From Ignelater luminosus (lineage: Eukaryota; Arthropoda; Insecta; Coleoptera; Elateridae), in the NCBI GenBank assembly GCA_011009095.1, contig VTPC01000674.1:482938-546937 (forward strand): 64,000 bases of DNA, read 5' to 3'. The position numbers and the translations under genes are program-made. Below the pieces are notes generated by a model that worked only from the letters and a program-made list of their open reading frames with translations, was not told the origin of the DNA and made no database searches. Below are positions 52,150 through 63,395 of this stretch, piece after piece. Numbering within the stretch: the first letter of the stretch is position 1; every line of letters begins with the position of its first letter.

Positions 52150-53119
52150 ATTTTGTAATGAGTATATTTTTGGCTATCGTCCATCAGCACTTGCTTTACC
52201 TTCTAACCTCGAAAACTGATTTGTCCTTATTTAAATGCAAAGCATTTTTTATAATTTTTAAATTTGTATGGAATTAAAAATTAAATAAACAAACTCTTAA
52301 TTACGTTTTTTATTTTTGCCATAATATAAAACTAATTAGAGTGCAAAAAAAAAGTTTGTTCCGCTGGAAATACCATTATACAAATGCTTAATAACATACA
52401 AGAGGTGAGTATAAATACACCGGGAGGGATCTCTCAATCTGGAGCGAATCGTCTTTCCCACGGTTGCTATCTTCGGCCCACGCCACTCTATCGCTCGCTT
52501 ATCACTTCCAGCTTCGAGATACTTCTTAACTGTGGTTTGGTTTCCGGCTAGGTTGTTTAGTTGTTTAATCGTATGAAGAGGAAGAACGAAAAAAAAACGT
52601 AAAAAGCATTACGGATACGGATTTAAACTGTTTTCTCTTTATGTGCGTGATTTTGTCCTCTTAGTTTTCTAAATAAATATTTTTTGTTACATTTGGTTTT
52701 TCTGTGAAGTAATTGCTTTGAGAAACATCAAAGTTTGTAAACTTTGAGTTACTGGAAGTACACGTCAATCTGAAAATAATTGGTTCTTGTTTATTCAGTT
52801 ATTTTTAACCGACTTTAAAAAAAAACAAAGTTATAACAAACGTAAATATTAGTTTTGCTTTTTGCAAAACGTGAAAATTTTATAATCGGCTTTATGTTCA
52901 GTTTTGTATTATTTTTGACAACGGAAATTCTGTCCTATTATTAGGGGGTTTAAAATGTCTGTTTAAAAGCTAATGGTGTTATTTCTTTGACTAATCACTT
53001 CAGGACTAATCTTCAATTCAAATTGAAGTAACAAATTATAATGAATCAACGTCGATCGGGTAAACTATTTTATTCAATTTTTAGATGATACTGGCATTTT
53101 GTTTAACGAACAATAAAAA

Positions 53120-53343
53120 TTAATTTAACAACCCCAAATACTGAATTATATATTGCACAAGTCTTACATTTGTTTTCTTCAACCCGTGATTCTCCAAAAT
53201 CCACTGCTCTTTCTTTTTACGATTAAGCCTATTTATCCTATCTCTTGCTTTTCGATGTTGCAGAATCTTCAATTGTGAAAAGCTTTGATTACTAAAATTT
53301 GTACAATTCTCAGTGTTAGGAGATATTAAGCTGGATCTAACTA
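53120..53343 (-). pseudogene. Unrecognised minus-strand open frame, possible tail of the relic at 53450
   Basis: An open frame of about 75 codons. Its middle is basic and lysine/arginine-rich (H-R-K-A-R-D-R-I-N-R-L-N-R-K-K-K-E-Q-W) and looks more protein-like than most chance frames here. It lies just downstream, on the same strand, of the coding relic at 53450-53850, separated by about 100 bases with stops. I do not recognise a family. Confidence 0.25.
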
Positions 53344-53449
53344 CCAAATATTGCAGCTAGAATTTTTATAGCTCCTATTAAAATTAGGATGTCAATGAGA
53401 TGGTTGCTAGTATAGGTTACATCTCTATTGAAGATTGAATGGGCTACCA

Positions 53450-53850
53450 TCAGCTATACGAACGCTTAGTGTAACTGAGAAAATGGACCACATAATCTAG
53501 CAGCTGATTCCCGTGAATATTTGAATGCCGTATTATAAACTCCCATGGTACAGCAGATAATAACTTTATGAATCTCATTTTTTTAGTTTCGTAAAATGTT
53601 TTGGAGCGTGTTCATGATTTAAATCGGACAGATTTTCTAATGAGATTCTTGATATGTATACCTCGTTATCATTTTTGTCTGCAATAAGCCCTAAAGCATT
53701 CAGAACCATCAAGCTATCCACAACTCCTTGACTTTTCACAAACTACCAATGCAATAATAAATTGCCCAAAATTCCAGACCATTGGGATTTCGCGAACGAT
53801 AAGAGATAAGAGTGTCGGTTAAATCGAGTTAAATTAAATAACAATATATG
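53450..53850 (-). pseudogene. Degraded coding relic of unknown identity
   Basis: Reading leftwards, one frame stays open from about 53850 through S-Q-W-S-G-I-L-G-N-L-L-L-H-W. A stop at about 53745 follows, then the frame continues as F-V-K-S-Q-G-V-V-D-S-L-M-V-L-N to H-F-T-K-L-K-K, ending at 53575. A single-base slip in the run of A's there would join it to M-R-F-I-K-L-L-S-A-V-P-W-E-F and on to a stop at 53450. Roughly 130 codons with one stop and one homopolymer slip is well beyond chance for this base composition. The residue make-up (hydrophobic core, balanced charges) is that of a globular protein. I cannot name the family. A processed pseudogene or a fragment of a transposon protein are the likely choices. 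Confidence 0.5.
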
Positions 53851-56800
53851 ATGCGATCTATAAAAAGAAACCTTAAGTCAGAAAAGTTAATTTCGCTGTA
53901 GAGTAAAGAAAGAGCGATTATGATCAAATTATCGATTTTTAGGTTTCAATCCTAGTTGTTTCCGGTGACTTTTAGCAGCGTTTTACGCTATATATCAGCT
54001 CTTTTGGGTATCACCTTGCTGTTCTACGTATGATTTTTCCGTACAGTGTTATGTTATTATGATTAAATGGTATGTAAAACTTTAAAGTCGTTTTTCTTAA
54101 AACTAAATTTTCAAAAGGCTGTACCTTGCTGATTTTTTAACAAATCGAGTTATTCTTGTGAGAAAAACACTTTCGTGATCGGTTTTTGTTTCACCATTAA
54201 GGTAGGTGTAACTTTATATAAATACAATAAAGCTTTTAACTGGTGTGCAAATCCAGTAGGCATAGATTCAAGATTATGATCTATCTTCTAATGAAAAAAA
54301 TTACAACAATGATGATATCTTTCTTATATCTTTGGTTAAATTGTGTAACATGGCCAACTTATAGCATGTCGGCGTACTTAAATAAAAAACTGTTTTTACG
54401 CCTTTGAACCTTTTTCTTACTACTTCCATTCCCAAATTTTTCCCACCGGTGAAGCACTTGGAAAAAATTGTTATCTATTTTATTTTGTTGGAAACAAATT
54501 TAACTAGTTAAATTTGAGGTAGGTCCTACAGCCGTAATAAGGACTACATAAGATGTCGCAAATCGGCTTGCAAAAAAATGGAAAAATCTTTGGTATTACA
54601 TATAGACCATTGTTTATCATGATACAAGCAGTCCCAGTTCGAATGCGATTCAAAATTCTGACCGGAAAGACCAGAAAAACCAATACAGATCTAAGAAGTC
54701 TTAAGATATTCCAAAACTCGATCTGGATCTGAACTGAGACAAAGATTGATTCTGCGCCTTTGGGAGGGTTCCCAGGCATAGTATAGGGCCCCCCTCGGTC
54801 TCCAAATCAGACCGGCTGGGTGGCGACTTCGTCTGTTAACGAATATTGTCCTTAGGCTGTGCCTAAGACGTTTAACGTCTTCAACCGATCCTGACTAAAT
54901 ATCATTCTGCGTTATCATCGAGTGCAACGTCTCTTATTGGTATGCGAATCAAATAAAGGCACTTCTTTGGCGAGAACTCGAATGCTGGGATAAGCTGCTG
55001 ATCCTAGACTATCACGATGATGGAAAATAACTTTTCTTCATGATATACTATAATTCTTTATTTTATCACAACGAAAATGAGAAATATCACGCATTTTACA
55101 TAGTTCGGTTTTTTTAATGGTGATGAGAGTTACGCTGTGGTAAGGTTGCTGGTAGTTCTTATTTAGATTGATTTTCATGGAAGTGGTGTGAAGACTTTTT
55201 GGAATTGCTTGAAAAGAAACTTTTCTCTTTAGTTCATCCATATACTTTTACATATTCCTGAGAAATATACCAAGTATTATTATCGTTATTACGGTATTTC
55301 GCCACTTCTTAGTTTTTAAAAAAAGAATGATGAAACTTTTTTGTTTTTATTTTAGTTTCTGAAGATTTCTTAATTCGGATTTGGTTAAAGTAACAAAAAT
55401 CTAATATATAAAACTGTCATCTCCCTTTGAGCTTTCTCTTTGATAAATTTCTTAGAACCAGACTTATTCTGCAACATTTTGTACGTTCACTGGAGGTAAC
55501 ACAAACGCAATGAACCGCTTTCATGCTTAAGTAGTATTTCGTGATTATATGATTTATTTAACAGTTTGTTAAATTGTTTGTCAATAATTATAATGTCAAA
55601 AGCAATAGAAAATTCAAGCACGAAAATAGTGACCCGTATGTCCGCAGCGTGTTACCCCCGGGTGGTTCCCGCAATTTAGTATCAACTGCAACCTGCAACT
55701 TTGACACAGCTAAATTATTGACGTGACTGTGATTCTTTATATCCACAATTATTTTTAACATTTTTAAGTAGGTCGTTATGCAAATTTAAATTTTTTGTTG
55801 CTGTAAATGATGAGGCCGTTAAAAGAATTTAAGATGTTCCTGAATATAATAAAAGCAGAGTAAAAAATATTATTTGCCTTTGCTTTCGTATCTTGAACTT
55901 TTTTTCTATTATGGATAATTCTTTAGTGCCAGCGTGAAATTCAGAGCATACACTATGTATGAAAATATATCATTGTTTTTGTTTGCCAAGTCTAGCAGCT
56001 GTATAATAAACTGTTAACTTCTAGAATTCACTGACATAAACAAGCGCAACATGAAGATAATCCAGTTTATAATAAGTTATAGGTTATAAACAAACTGGAA
56101 GAAAATTATTATATCCAGTTTCTAATATGGTAACAAAATGGTTTTGATATTTCATTTTATGTTCCAAGTTACGTAGAGTTCAGTTTTATTACAGTTGTAA
56201 TTGCAATTTTAAAATTTCCAAGTTATAATTTTCATATAAATTGTTTTAGTTTTTAAAAAATAATTGCCGCAATTATGATATTTTAACAAACATTTTACAT
56301 TTTTCATATCATTAGATAATTAACTTGTTGGCATTTGTGACGGTAATTGCATACGTTACAACTAACAGTAATAGTAATCTTCCATTAAACCGTAACGAAC
56401 TCCACCTTCGCGCATATAATTTTTTCTATTAATTATAGCGTTTTAACCAAAGATAACTTTCCTTTGCAATTTTTCATTTTGTGTATAGGTACAAAATTAT
56501 TTGTTATATTTACAAGGTGATTTAACAAATAAAAGCTAAGAGAAGTGTTTTCAGTGTTCATGAAACTAAAAATAAGAATATTTTAATACCGTTATTTATT
56601 CTTAATTTAGCTATTATTATATCTTTATAAATTACTGTAGTCAAAGTCATGGCCAAAGCTATTACAGTTCATCAGTACCCCTAATTACTTAGTTGTCTTA
56701 CCCAAACTCAGAAACTCATCAAAATAATTTTATTTCTTACAATACAAAAATACTGGTATCAACTGCGTTTGTGCGCATACGTGCCGCGAAGGAAGATACC

Positions 56801-56970
56801 ACACGGCCTTATGCTACTCGATTGTGGAAATCAAAGTGACTGTAACTGAAGAGTTGTACAACAAATTACTGTTAACAAGTAAATGGTAGAAATTCAAGTT
56901 AAGGGTGGAATTTCGTTACTGGGACTAAACGCATCGCGTATTTGCAACGATTAGCCGTGGGATAGTTCTC

Positions 56971-57425
56971 TTGTGTGTTTTACCGTTAAAAGCAGTTGTG
57001 TCGCAGATTCAGTCTTATCGACTCCGAGCCGCACCGTATATACTCTCCAACAGCAAAACATATAAGAGAACTAATATCTCACGATTAATTATTGCAATCA
57101 TTCGCAGCAACGAATCTCCACCTTTGGGAAGTTCTGTCTCGAGAGTAAATATTAAGTGTCAAGTGTCAGATTCTAAGCAAATTCTCCTTCCTTTACCTTG
57201 AAAGCTTATTGCTTAGTAATACTTTGTATTATTAGTTTTCTGCCCAACATACCAATTATACTGGACATTTATTTATACCCCCTAACATTAAGATTACAGA
57301 CCCCAAATTCTATAAACAAAGTGGCATCGATCTGTTATTAGGAGCTCAATATTTTTTGATCTGCTTTGCGTGGGACAAATTTCACTTGACTGTGGTAGTC
57401 TCGACTACAAAAGTTCCGCTTCGGT
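56971..57425 (+). pseudogene. BEL/Pao protease region remnant
   Basis: The best-preserved part is about 57288-57400, reading I-T-D-P-K-F-Y-K-Q-S-G-I-D-L-L-L-G-A and then F-F-D-L-L-C-V-G-Q-I. This is the segment that follows the protease active site in BEL/Pao elements. The open frame at 56971-57201 (S-V-S-R-V-N-I-K-C-Q-V-S-D near its end) fits the upstream part of the same domain. The active-site D-S/T-G triplet is not visible. Stops at 57199-57201 and around 57450 break the frame. Confidence 0.7.
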
Positions 57426-57560
57426 TGGATTGTCCGTTGTTTAGTAACTAATCACATCAGGAAGTTCCTTGTAATATATCGTTGTGTTGATATTCAAAAT
57501 CAACTTAAAAAATCTTATCAGTAGATCAAGGATAATACTGATCTCACGCAGGAACTCCAA

Positions 57561-57745
57561 TTGTATAATTTAAACACGTATGGTACTGCCTCTGCGGCTT
57601 TCCCAGCCATCCTCGGTATTTATAAATTGGCTATTTAAAGTAGGCACTCTCACCCTAGTATTTCTAAGATTATTGAAAGGGGCTACTATGCAGATGATTT
57701 ACTCACTGGAACTAATACCTGTAAAGAAGTTGAGCACATTTGTAA
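57561..57745 (+). pseudogene. BEL/Pao reverse transcriptase fragment with Y-A-D-D box
   Basis: This reads Y-N-L-N-T-Y-G-T-A-S-A-A-F, an in-frame stop near 57636, then R-G-Y-Y-A-D-D-L-L-T-G. The Y-A-D-D at 57687-57698 is the metal-binding box of the palm. The conserved blocks before it (fingers and first palm motif) are absent. Instead it follows almost directly on a D-I-Q-N-Q-L piece that belongs near the start of the domain, which points to a large internal deletion. Confidence 0.75.
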
Positions 57746-58040
57746 CGCTACCCGAAACGTTTGTGGCCAATAGAATATCTGAATGTAACCCCGCCGATGT
57801 ATTGTCTCGCGGACTTCTACCTTCTCAGATTGCAGATTGCTTAGAATGGTGGCGCACATGCACACCAAAACCTTTTTATCAGTCTAGCCATTCCTGGTCC
57901 AATGATCTTAACATATCTCGAGACCTTCCAGAATTAAAACTCTATTCGCAGCCACTTGTTACTAGTGAAGTGGATTCAACGTTCGTAAAGAGGTATTCAA
58001 GTTTAAGAAGCTTGAAAAGGTCTGAGATTTGCATCTAATA
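57746..58040 (+). pseudogene. BEL/Pao RNase H C-terminal region and linker remnant
   Basis: This lies in the open frame 57580-58038. V-A-N-R-I-S-E leads straight into C-N-P-A-D-V-L-S-R-G (57784-57813) and E-W-W-R-T, the block at the end of RNase H in BEL/Pao polyproteins. The join between V-A-N-R and the N-P-A-D block omits what should lie between them, again indicating deletion. The remaining part to 58038 is the poorly conserved linker. Confidence 0.75.
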
Positions 58041-58059
58041 GTATAACAGCATAGTGCGG

Positions 58060-58840
58060 AAGAAAAATTGGCGTCTTGCAAAGAAATTAATCTAGCATTA
58101 CCTTGTTTAGTAATACTCTCTCAAACAACTTCCTTTGCAATGGAACTGAAATTCGTGAAGGAGACCAAACCGATCTCAAACACCCACCAGTCGCATCACG
58201 AAATTATCATTCTTTTTAGCCAGAGATGGCTTCCTGCGGAGAGAAAACCTCTTGCAGAATTCAAATTTTTCTTGACAAAAAACATCCGATCCTCTTAACT
58301 GGAGATCACTATTTATCGAGATTGATTCTGGCGCGCGAGTACCAGTGTCTGATGCACACGGGTTTTCACTGATTATTATCGAACGTTAGAGACCGATTTT
58401 GGCCAACAAACGGCAGAAACCTAGCGCAGAAAAATATTCATGAATGCGTTTTCTGCTTTTGTAACTTTTCAAAGGCTTCAACACTCATGATGGGAAACTT
58501 CCCCAACAATCACATTTTAACTAACTTTCCATTTTGCTTTGTTGAAACAGTTTATGTAGGCCCTCTAATGATGAAAACTAATAACGGTAGCGGCATCAAA
58601 GTCGCTAAATGTTACATCTGTGCATTTATTTGTTTTACGACCAAGTCTGTGATTGCACTGAAGAGATTCATAGCCAGATGAAGCAAACCAACTAAAATCT
58701 ATTCTGATAATGATACGAATTCCGTTTAATAGTTCTTTATTTCTTCCCGTTCTTCAAATTCTGGAAGTTTGTGGAAGGCGGTCGACGGACATAAAGAGCG
58801 TCAAGAACCACCTTAGACTAGTAGCTAAAAAGTCGACAGA
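58060..58840 (+). pseudogene. BEL/Pao integrase remnant
   Basis: Pieces in different frames follow the order of a BEL/Pao integrase. K-K-H-P-I-L-L-T-G-D-H (about 58280) is followed by a damaged zinc-binding segment, M-G-N-F-P-N-N (58487), Y-V-G-P-L and C-Y-I-C-A-F-I-C-F-T-T-K. A-L-K-R-F-I-A-R comes next, then a stop at 58679-58681, then K-P-T-K-I-Y-S-D-N-D-T-N near 58690-58717. I-K-S-V-K-N-H-L-R-L-V-A (about 58790) is the last recognisable piece. The first core Asp position, normally just before Y-x-G-P, appears changed. Stops and shifts rule out function. Confidence 0.75.
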
Positions 58841-59110
58841 AAATAAAAAATTAGGAAAATACAACATCTGATCTTGAAACATAAATTTGGGTAGTAAACA
58901 TTCCACGAGTTAAATGTTCGTTATCAATCATTCGATAATATCTATATAGTTTAGACTTTAGTCGACAGTATTAGCATTAGATACATATTTTGATAGCTCA
59001 GAATTAATGCAAAATTAAGTTACATAAAAGAAAAGTATTACTAGGGTTTGAACTGATTTTTTTCAAAGTATAAAGATTTTCTTTGCTAATTTTAGTGTTT
59101 TCTTTTTCAG

Positions 59111-59467
59111 GATTTCGAGGCCAAAATTGCGAAGAAAACGTGGACGACTGTCCTGGGAATCAGTGTCAAAATGGTGCAACCTGTGTGGACGGTATTAACA
59201 GTTACACGTGTCGGTGTCCATCCACATATACAGGGCGTTTTTGTGAACATGACGTGGACGAGTGTTCTCTTAGACCGTCAGTGTGTCAAAATGGTGCCAC
59301 ATGTACGAACAGCATAGGCGGATTTTCGTGTATTTGTGTTAACGGTTGGACAGGATCAGATTGTTCTATAAATATTGATGATTGTGCTGGAGCTGCATGT
59401 TTTAATGGGGCTACGTGTATTGATAGAGTTGGAAGCTTTTACTGTCGTTGTACGCCTGGAAAAACTG
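59111..59467 (+). CDS. Notch: Notch exon D: end of EGF6, EGF7, EGF8, EGF9 (most)
   Basis: The acceptor is tctttttcag ending at 59110 and the donor is gtaagt at 59468. The split Gly codon leads to F-R-G-Q-N-C-E (end of EGF6). Next come V-D-D-C-P-G-N-Q-C (EGF7), [12 protein letters not shown] (EGF8) and I-D-D-C-A-G-A-A-C (EGF9), which stops at C-T-P-G-K-T-G before its last cysteine. The D-x-D-E/D-C openings mark calcium-binding EGF repeats. All three have C-x-N-G-A-T-C, the O-fucose acceptor pattern that Fringe can extend in flies. EGF8 has the two extra residues between C1 and C2 also seen in other insect Notch proteins. EGF8 is adjacent to the ligand-binding EGF11-12 region and is known in Drosophila to affect Serrate recognition. 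The exon is 357 bases, phase 1 at both ends. Confidence 0.96.
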
Positions 59468-62400
59468 GTAAGTTTTTTGACCCAATTATTCAATTTAACA
59501 GTTAATCAGTTTTATTTTATTTCAAAACATGCATCAATCTATAGAACAATCTTCTTTTGACAGGCTACATGAAAAAAATTTACAACCTTTATAATGCAAG
59601 TGGGTATTGTATTTCAATCATATGTTAAATGCTCAAAAGCTATTCTACCGATTCAACAAACGTGTATGTTGTACGTCAATATAGCCAAGTATTGTTACAA
59701 GAAACCATTTATAAGTCAGGAACAGACAAAGGTGTGGCGGTATGTAAGAACTAACATGTTGTACAGATCTTGTAGATCACGGAACCACGCCGCTTTTAGT
59801 GTAATGGCCTTTTTCTTTAAAAAAAGACTTATGATGCATGAAGCGACCTCGATAATCCCTAATAGCTAACTCGAGAGATTCATTTGATTCTATTAGCGAT
59901 TATTACGGTTACGCCCAGCATTATCGTAATGCTAATGCACATTTAAATGGAGGAATTGCAGAGAGTATAAATCAAAATATTGAATATTTAATCAAATGCA
60001 TGATTTGAAATTTTAAGTTTTTAAAATATGAATATATTAAATTATTATTATTCATGCTTGGGATATTATAAAAGGGAAAGTTAGAAAATTATTTTTGAAG
60101 TAAGTTAAACTAAAACTAGAGCAGCTAAGTTGTTTTATAATTTTTTAATACTATGAAAACTTGATTACAATAACGCAAATTGAAAGAACAAAAGCAACAG
60201 TTTTACATATTTCAAGAAATTAACAATAAAAAACAACCAATTTCGATTCAAATGAGAGGCATGTGAAACTATGTAGCGGATTCTACAGATAACTGTTAAA
60301 ACAATACATGCTATATTAGGATTAGAAGAGTATAAGCTCATCCAACGTTTAGCTATAATTCCTTCATTTACATGCATAATATGAAGTCTATAATTACGGG
60401 TATTGCATTAATTCACCTTTAAATTACTTACATACCATCTCGCTGGAATATGTAATTTCTGAATCTGCAACGGATAGTTATTTTACCATTTTCGTTCGTT
60501 TATTTAATCATTGGCTTTATTAGTAAAACTTATTCAAATACAATGGCCAGAAATATGTCAAAGAAGATTGTACACTACGTATACTGCAAATAACTAAAAT
60601 AAGGCACGAAATGGTAATTCTAGTTAATGAAATCAGATTACGATGTACTAAGTTTCCTTATACAACATAAATTAATGTAATTCGAAGTTTCAATAAAAAG
60701 AAGAGAAAAACTGCTACCTGAAAGTTGTTAAGGATAATTATAATTTACAAATGAGTTTATTAAGGTGTAATTTGTAGAAAGTAATGTCATTTGACAGTCT
60801 GCAAGTTTGCAGGTCAGAGAGATTGTATATACTTCTAACAACATACTAGTTTATCCGGGTGTGGTCATCTACCTACAACTTGGTGCTTGTAACTAGCCAT
60901 CCGTAAATTTAATTAATTGAATTTGTTTGTTAAATTGTTTGTTTGTTTGGATTTGCCAGTAAGCTTCCTGTAAATCATTATCGAGGACGATTAGAATAAT
61001 TTACGTGTTTTATCTTCGAGCATAAAAAATGTACAAAGTTGTTAAATTAGATTTTAATACAGGAAAGATGATTAAGGTATTATTAAAATTGACTTGGTAA
61101 AAAAGCGCAGCTGACTTCATTCTATAAATTCTTAATACTTTGGGATATTCAGAAAAGGAAACGTCCATTAAAATATTACATTGCATCTTGTTTCTATAGT
61201 TAGATCCATAATCGTTCCTCTTGTATTCTATGCTAGTGCATAAAATTTTCTACATAGTGGATTTTCTAGCAGGAGGAGAATTTAAATTAAAGAAGAAAGA
61301 ACTTGTTAATTCCAAAATACTAAGATAATGTCATCAACTGTTAATAATCTGACTGATCAATGATGGTTTCTTATTCCCATTCTGGAACCGGTGGTAGTTA
61401 CAGGCGTAAACGCCTCTTCAGCATAGAATGAAAAAGGGGATGGAACAGCGGAGCAACAGCAGACCACGACGTTAATGGCAGCGGTAGTACGTCGGTGTGC
61501 TGTTCTTCGGCGGCTGCTCTAGAGAAGGAAGCCGCAGTTTACGGACTGTGGATTAAGTCACGGGGAATTTGGGTTGGATGTTCACGTTGAGGATAGTTGG
61601 AATGGAACGTGGTCTGCTGATTGGGGGAATCCGCAGCGGTGAATTCATGTTGTAGACTGTCTATGCACTGCGTGGAGCAAGACAGAATCTGGTGTTGGTG
61701 AGGGTAAATAGTTGAGTGCACTAGTAGCGGGTCCGTGGAAAGTACTGTTCCAGAATCTGCTTTAATTACTGAGGAAAACCACGGAAAAACTTGATGAGAA
61801 GTTGCTATAGCGTTTTAGTAGCAAAACAGACCAGAGAAAAAATTAATTCTTCTGTGTGGTTGATCCTGGTTTTCCTTTTATCTCTTACAAGAACTGGTAT
61901 CTAAGAATTACCGAAAAAACTGCAGACCCAAAGGCCTCATCAAAAGATACCAAGCATTGACGGCGTATACTTTTCATTCAAAATCATCATTTACACTTAC
62001 ACACTTTAATTGATATCTTAGATTCATTAAGATGTAACTTTTCTGCAGGCAAGAAAAACGGTTAAGAAATAGAAATAGTTGGACAGTGTTCTTCCTTCCA
62101 TGTTTTAGAATGATTTAGACAGTATTGAACGATCGGGCCCGTACATGATCTGTTTTAATTGATATGATGAGAAAAAGTTGAATGTTATTCAGGTATTGGC
62201 CAACAGTATGAAAAATTGCAAGAAACATTTTTGAGTATAAAAAAAGTATTTTATTTGTTTCCTTTTCAAATACTTAGACTAATAGCAAAGAACAAATACA
62301 AATGAGCATTGCAAAGCTTGAAATGATCTCTAATCAGTCTGGTAACGTTTGTTTTGAAGGAACTTGGATCCAGGTTCTTCACTCTATATTTACAAAGATC

Positions 62401-63395
62401 ATCTATCAGATGAAACCACGTCATAATGTATTACCTAAGTTTCTCTTTGAGCCAATGAAACGAAAAGTCAAAAGAGCGAGATGTTATTAGTTGTGGATTA
62501 TTGTTCTTCTTAGAGTCACGAGTCAAAAAACTCTTTTGTTAGATCTTTCTGGCCTAAAGCGAGTTTTATCTAACTTCTCAGATTCCACATTTTGTACCTG
62601 CTTCTAGAAATTGTAGAAAAATGCTATCAGTGTAATAAATACTCCGTCAACAAAAAACTACGCAATAAGATTTTTTTAAATAGAAATGCTTGAAAGAAAC
62701 AAGAATAAGGTACAGAGAAATAGGCTAGTAGAACAAGATCTAAACACCGCCATTCTAGAAACAGAAAATCTATTGGACAACCATGAAAGTGATAGCGCTT
62801 GATGTAAAGCAGTGATAAACATACTACAAATGAAGGCAAACTGTTTTAAAGTTGAAAAAGAAACCAACATAAAAGTCCTTCGTTCTAGCCCAACTTTGCT
62901 TATTGTTCGAAACCACTGCATATGATGAAATCTTGAAATTACTCTTTTTTGTTTTTTATCTTCCAGTCGAGTTCTGTATTCTCTTGATACCAATTACACA
63001 GCTCAACAAAATAAAAAAAAATTTTGTTGCCCTTGCTATTTCTGCGAATTATTACGATTAATAATACACAATTTACAAATAAAGTCATGAAAGTATCAGA
63101 TTGGCTCCAGTTTTTGTGTATGGAGTATGTCTGCAAGTCCGAACAATATTTAACATTTTAACTCCGCTCACGTGTTAAAACGCATTTAATGCGCATTCAT
63201 TTCGTGCATCTGTACATCACGTGGCAGCTCATGTGACGTTCATTCTCCTGACGTCTCTAACCTCATGTGACAGCTACAGTATTTGGTTTTTCACTAAGAT
63301 TGAAGGATACTTAACGTGCTTTTTTGTAAGTTATGATCAAGACTTGCTTTATATTTTATTTATTGATTCTTATAATAAAAATTATTCATAGAAAT
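59468..63395 (+). other. Notch: 5' part of the next Notch intron
   Basis: The donor gtaagt opens a phase-1 intron that is still open at the window end. The last cysteine of EGF9 and EGF10 do not appear before 64000. Contents are AT-rich sequence, a GC-rich block at about 61380-61760, and scattered open frames (59594-59869, 62302-62490, 62676-62993 minus) with no recognisable product. Confidence 0.85.
61380..61760. other. GC-rich, CpG-containing block inside the intron
   Basis: About 380 bases are markedly richer in G and C than anything nearby, with words such as cggcggctgct and ggtagtacgtcggtgtg. Both strands have moderately long open stretches (minus 61539-61721; plus about 61546-61632), but neither resembles a known family. 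The composition suggests a foreign insertion (part of a transposable element) or a regulatory island. Confidence 0.4.

Larger units (their letters stand above)
56960..58840 (+). mobile_element. BEL/Pao-type LTR retrotransposon, internally deleted pol remnant
   Basis: Four pol domains appear in the expected order but in several frames with stops. They are an aspartic-protease region, a piece of reverse transcriptase with the Y-A-D-D catalytic box, the C-terminal RNase H region with N-P-A-D-V-L-S-R-G, and the integrase zinc-binding and core region. Compared with a full BEL/Pao pol (well over 4 kb), most of the reverse transcriptase and RNase H is missing. I could not find gag or long terminal repeats on either side. 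The copy is dead. It sits in the sense orientation of Notch and ends about 270 bases before exon D. Confidence 0.8.
36192..59110 (+). other. Notch: Giant Notch intron (22.9 kb) between exons C and D
   Basis: Phase-1 intron, donor gtaagt and acceptor tctttttcag. It contains a minisatellite (38709-38935), a mariner element (39782-41053), a small hairpin (44462-44489), a MITE (45822-46031), a candidate ratchet site (52144), an unrecognised minus-strand coding relic (53450-53850) and a broken BEL/Pao pol (about 56960-58840). The stretches 36192-38700, 41054-44400, 46032-52100 and 58841-59110 are AT-rich and hold nothing I can name. One GC-richer patch lies at about 49480-49620. Confidence 0.9.

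Noticed and set aside
4297-52460. Su(H)-type sites (YGTGRGAA) at about 4297, 11138, 27663, 49591 and 52456 (reverse)
   Set aside because: About eight matches are expected by chance in 64 kb on two strands, so five is no enrichment.
62640-62993. Open frames on both strands after the GC-rich block
   Set aside because: No family resemblance, and the frames overlap each other on opposite strands.
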